DNA of 64,000 bases. It comes from Acidobacteriota bacterium. Its GTDB lineage: Bacteria; Acidobacteriota; Thermoanaerobaculia; Multivoradales; J023. A program made the position numbers and the translations under genes. Location of the stretch: NCBI GenBank assembly GCA_029263395.1, contig JAJCXO010000154.1, forward strand, positions 1 to 64,000, given 5' to 3'. Shown here piece by piece: positions 61,656-64,000 of the stretch; position 1 is the stretch's first letter; each line of letters starts with the position of its first letter. The notes under the pieces were generated by a model. That model did not search any database, was not told where the DNA came from, and worked only from the letters and a program-made list of their open reading frames with translations.

Positions 61656-62624
61656 ATGACGACACCTTCCCAATCCAACCGCCCGCCGTCGCTCGCGTCA
61701 GTCTTGGCCGCCTTCGGGGCTGTCTACTTCATCTGGGGTTCCACCTACCTCGGTATTCGTTTCGCCATCGAGACAATGCCGCCTTTCACCATGGCAGCCA
61801 TTCGTTTCCTGTCCGCCGGGGCCATTCTTTTTGGCGTTTCGCTGTGGCAAGGTTGCGGGCTGCCACCATGGATCCACTGGCGTTCGGCCTTGATTGTGGG
61901 TGTCTTGCTGCTGGTGTCTGGCAACGGTTTTTTGACTTGGGCCGAGCAGTTTGTTCCGTCTGGGGTCGCAGCCCTGATCGTCGCGACGGTGCCACTGTGG
62001 ATGGTTTTGTTGGATACATTGCGTCCAGGAGGTTCGCGTCCTGGGATTGCAATCATTCTGGGCTTGGTGTTCGGCCTGGTTGGGATAGCTGTCTTGATCG
62101 GCCCGGGCAACCTCGGCGGCGAGCCGGTGGATGTGATAGGCGCGTTGGTGATCTGCGTAGCAGCGCTGTCTTGGGCTGTCGGCTCCATCTACCAACGCAA
62201 CGCTCCGCAGAGCACGTCGACCCTACAGAACGTTGGGATGCAGATGCTGCTCGGCGGCGCTTTTCTGGCGGTTGGCGGATACTTGCTCGGTGAGCGTATG
62301 GATCCATCGCAGGTCTCGACGCGCTCGGCTTGGGCCTTGGTTTACCTGTCGCTTCTCGGGGGGGTTGTCAGTTATTCGGCTTACGTCTGGCTACTCAAGG
62401 TCTCGACGCCAGCCAAGGTCTCGACCTACGCATACGTCAACCCAGTGGTTGCTGTGCTACTGGGTTGGGCGCTGGGAGGTGAAGTGCTGAGCCCGCGGGT
62501 CTTTTTGGCTTCGGTTACAGTGGTTGGCGCGGTGGTTCTGCTCACGGTCAGTCGCAAGCAAGCCCCGCCAACTGCAGCGCAGACCAGGTCACTCTCGACA
62601 TCCTCTGGCGAGCGAGCTGCCTGA
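61656..62624 (+). CDS. EamA/DMT-family exporter, second paralogue
   Basis: This 322-residue ten-helix transporter is clearly related to the exporter at 58878-59918: FIWGSTYLGIRFAIETMPPF and STYAYVNPVVAVLLGWALGG match the corresponding segments of that gene. It follows the MocR gene by 143 bp in the same direction. ATG 61656 is used; the upstream in-frame ATG 61620 has no ribosome site. Two paralogues around one regulator suggest duplication with divergence in substrate or expression. Confidence 0.88.
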   Translation: MTTPSQSNRPPSLASVLAAFGAVYFIWGSTYLGIRFAIETMPPFTMAAIRFLSAGAILFGVSLWQGCGLPPWIHWRSALIVGVLLLVSGNGFLTWAEQFVPSGVAALIVATVPLWMVLLDTLRPGGSRPGIAIILGLVFGLVGIAVLIGPGNLGGEPVDVIGALVICVAALSWAVGSIYQRNAPQSTSTLQNVGMQMLLGGAFLAVGGYLLGERMDPSQVSTRSAWALVYLSLLGGVVSYSAYVWLLKVSTPAKVSTYAYVNPVVAVLLGWALGGEVLSPRVFLASVTVVGAVVLLTVSRKQAPPTAAQTRSLSTSSGERAA

Positions 62625-62677
62625 TGAAGCTCGTGCGATCGGCCAGGCGATCAGCTGGGTGACAGGAAGGAGATGCC

Positions 62678-63643
62678 ATGGCTCACATGATTGCGGCCGC
62701 CATTTATGATGGGTTGCTGGCCTTCGAATACAGCATCGCCAGGGAGATTTTGGGTCGCGATCGCCGAAACCTCACCGCCGACTGGTACGAATTTCGCCCC
62801 TGTCGAGTTGAACGCGGCAAGCTGTTCACCAGCCATGGGCTTGAGATCCGTCCACCCGGTAACCTCGAAGACTTTGCCACCGCCGACACAATCTTGATCG
62901 CTGGCTGGGCAGAGCTCTTGAAGCGTCCATCTGAACCGATGCTCGAGGCGTTGAGATGTGCTCACGCCAGAGGTGCCCGCCTGGTGACAATCTGCACCGG
63001 TGCGTTTGTTGTCGCTCATGCCGGTCTCCTCGACGGGCGAGCGGCAACCACCCATTGGCTACACGCCGATACCCTGAGCGACGCCTTCCCTGAGATTTTG
63101 GTCGACGCCGATGCGCTTTACCTGCATGACCGATCGGGCCCCGGCCAGATTTCGACGTCGGCCGGCTGCGCGGCTGGTCTCGACTTGTGTCTGGCGGTCG
63201 TCCGTGAAGATTTTGGCCTGAACGTAGCCAACACCATTGCGCGCAGAATGGTTGCCCCCGTGCATCGCGATGGTGGTCAGTCTCAATACGCCGAGTCACC
63301 GGCAGGCGTGACGGAAGACGACAACTTTGGCCCGGTACTCGATTGGATGGTCCTTCATCTCGACCAGCCCTTTGCGATGGACGGAATCGCCAGGAAGTTT
63401 GGATTCTCGCTGCGAACCTTTCAGCGCCGTTTCCGGGAGATCATGGGCCTGAGTCCACATCAATGGTTGGTGCAGCAGCGAGTCGCCCGAGCACGGGAGC
63501 TGTTGGAGTCGTCGGATCAAAGTGTCGAACAGATTGCGACACTGTCTGGCCTTGGCTCGGCAGCCAACCTGAGAATGCACCTGGCAAGGCACCTGGGGAC
63601 AACGCCAAGAGCCTACAGATCAGCATTTCGGGCCGCCTCGTAG
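62678..63643 (+). CDS. GlxA-family transcriptional regulator (DJ-1/PfpI-AraC)
   Basis: This 321-residue regulator has an N-terminal DJ-1/PfpI-like domain (~5-170, with the nucleophile-elbow Cys in LVTICTGAFVVAHAGLL) and a C-terminal AraC double HTH (~215-318, IARKFGFSLRTFQRRFREIM and QIATLSGLGSAANLRMHLAR). Members control amine, choline or carnitine catabolism and similar pathways; the effector is unknown here. GGAAGGAG precedes ATG 62678. It follows the second EamA gene by 53 bp and may be co-transcribed with it. Confidence 0.9.
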   Translation: MAHMIAAAIYDGLLAFEYSIAREILGRDRRNLTADWYEFRPCRVERGKLFTSHGLEIRPPGNLEDFATADTILIAGWAELLKRPSEPMLEALRCAHARGARLVTICTGAFVVAHAGLLDGRAATTHWLHADTLSDAFPEILVDADALYLHDRSGPGQISTSAGCAAGLDLCLAVVREDFGLNVANTIARRMVAPVHRDGGQSQYAESPAGVTEDDNFGPVLDWMVLHLDQPFAMDGIARKFGFSLRTFQRRFREIMGLSPHQWLVQQRVARARELLESSDQSVEQIATLSGLGSAANLRMHLARHLGTTPRAYRSAFRAAS

Positions 63644-63649
63644 CGCGGG

Positions 63650-63688
63650 AAAAGCCACCGTCACCCGGAAAGTGACGGCAGCTTTTAT
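63650..63688. terminator. Bidirectional terminator between convergent genes
   Basis: CCGTCAC (63658-63664) and GTGACGG (63672-63678) form the inner stem; AAAGC (63651-63655) and GCTTT (63681-63685) extend it across a CA/CA internal loop. T-runs follow on both strands, suiting the convergent AraC and HEAT genes. Confidence 0.65.
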
Positions 63689-63732
63689 GTGGTGGGCTCG
63701 TTAGAAGAGTCGGCGTTCGAGGTGTTGATCCA

Positions 63733-64000
63733 TCAACCCTTTAGGGCTTGGCGAATCCGCTCCGCAAGCTCGGGGTAGTTGAGGTTGTCATCGTTGCTGT
63801 CGACGCAACGGGTCAACGCCCAAAGTACTTTTTTGCGCACCTCAGGACTTTCGTCTTGGAGCGCCTCGGTCAGAGCCTCTGTGGCGCGGCTGTCCTCGAT
63901 CATTCCCAACGCCCAGGCGGCTTGTTGACGGACCTCTGAATTGGCATCTTCGAGGGCTGGAATGAGTCCTTCGACGGCGGCCGAGTTTTCGATCATCCCG
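63733..64000 (-). CDS. HEAT-repeat protein, C-terminal part (cut by window edge)
   Basis: Only the last ~89 residues are present; the frame continues beyond 64000. Two to three PBS-lyase-type HEAT repeats are visible: LIPALEDANSEVRQQAAWAL and ALTEALQDESPEVRKKVLWAL (in part). Such repeats mediate protein contacts; the role of the full protein cannot be told from this end. Confidence 0.75.
   Translation of the reverse strand, partial: GMIENSAAVEGLIPALEDANSEVRQQAAWALGMIEDSRATEALTEALQDESPEVRKKVLWALTRCVDSNDDNLNYPELAERIRQALKG

Overview
The window is about 60% GC and reads as chromosomal sequence of a Gram-negative, free-living bacterium, most probably an acidobacterium (Thermoanaerobaculia-like). 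This assignment is inference. It rests on CRTAC1/FG-GAP, TPR-CHAT and ABC-2/M1-peptidase proteins, a short GFESGD-type C-terminal tail on a secreted enzyme, an IPTL-like C-terminal anchor, and many signal-peptide proteins of unknown role. No rRNA, tRNA, CRISPR array, phage or insertion sequence was found.

Layout. 0.5-13.5 kb: a secreted GH85 endoglycosidase, a PLP aminotransferase, a hybrid histidine kinase, a PLP decarboxylase, then a five-gene leftward unit (ABC ATPase, ABC permease, amidohydrolase-CIA30 fusion, DesK-type kinase, NarL-type regulator). 13.6-19.8 kb: a four-gene leftward operon (isochorismatase-like hydrolase, YtcJ-like amidohydrolase, MhqE-like ring-cleaving dioxygenase, MhqD-like esterase) divergent from a XylR/DmpR-type sigma-54 activator. 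A near-consensus sigma-54 promoter and a cluster of TGTTTCA/TGAAACG half-sites lie between them. 19.9-28.9 kb: a TPR protein, an unknown secreted protein, and an overlapping trio of sigma-like factor, single-pass membrane protein and exported PDZ-TPR-CHAT protease. 29.1-30.2 kb: an arsI-sigZ pair with cysteine-rich tails.

30.2-45.6 kb: a diguanylate cyclase, a GT87-like membrane protein, an ABC ATPase with a permease/M1-aminopeptidase fusion, an agmatinase, several secreted proteins, a YjbR protein, a zf-TFIIB/HEFGH membrane protein, a small Cys-rich exported peptide and CreD. 45.9-46.4 kb: a nine-unit array with 41-42 bp period whose conserved part is a RATCA-N5-TGATC palindrome, followed by a 16-bp-period TTGATCAA repeat and a frameshifted small gene. 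47-52.8 kb: an RRM protein, secreted proteins, decayed O-antigen ligase and flippase fragments, and an RNA uracil methyltransferase. 53-64 kb: a CRTAC1-like protein with an FkbM methyltransferase, a His-rich lipoprotein, a phosphodiesterase, a DUF2378-like protein, a MocR regulator between two EamA exporters with a clear operator, a GlxA/AraC regulator, and a HEAT-repeat protein cut by the window edge.

The strongest candidates for something new are the CHAT / membrane protein / sigma-like trio, the phased palindrome array, and the sigma-54 circuit controlling a quinone/aromatic-type operon. Start sites were moved inward wherever a Shine-Dalgarno sequence, ATGA/GTGA coupling or antisense overlap favoured it.
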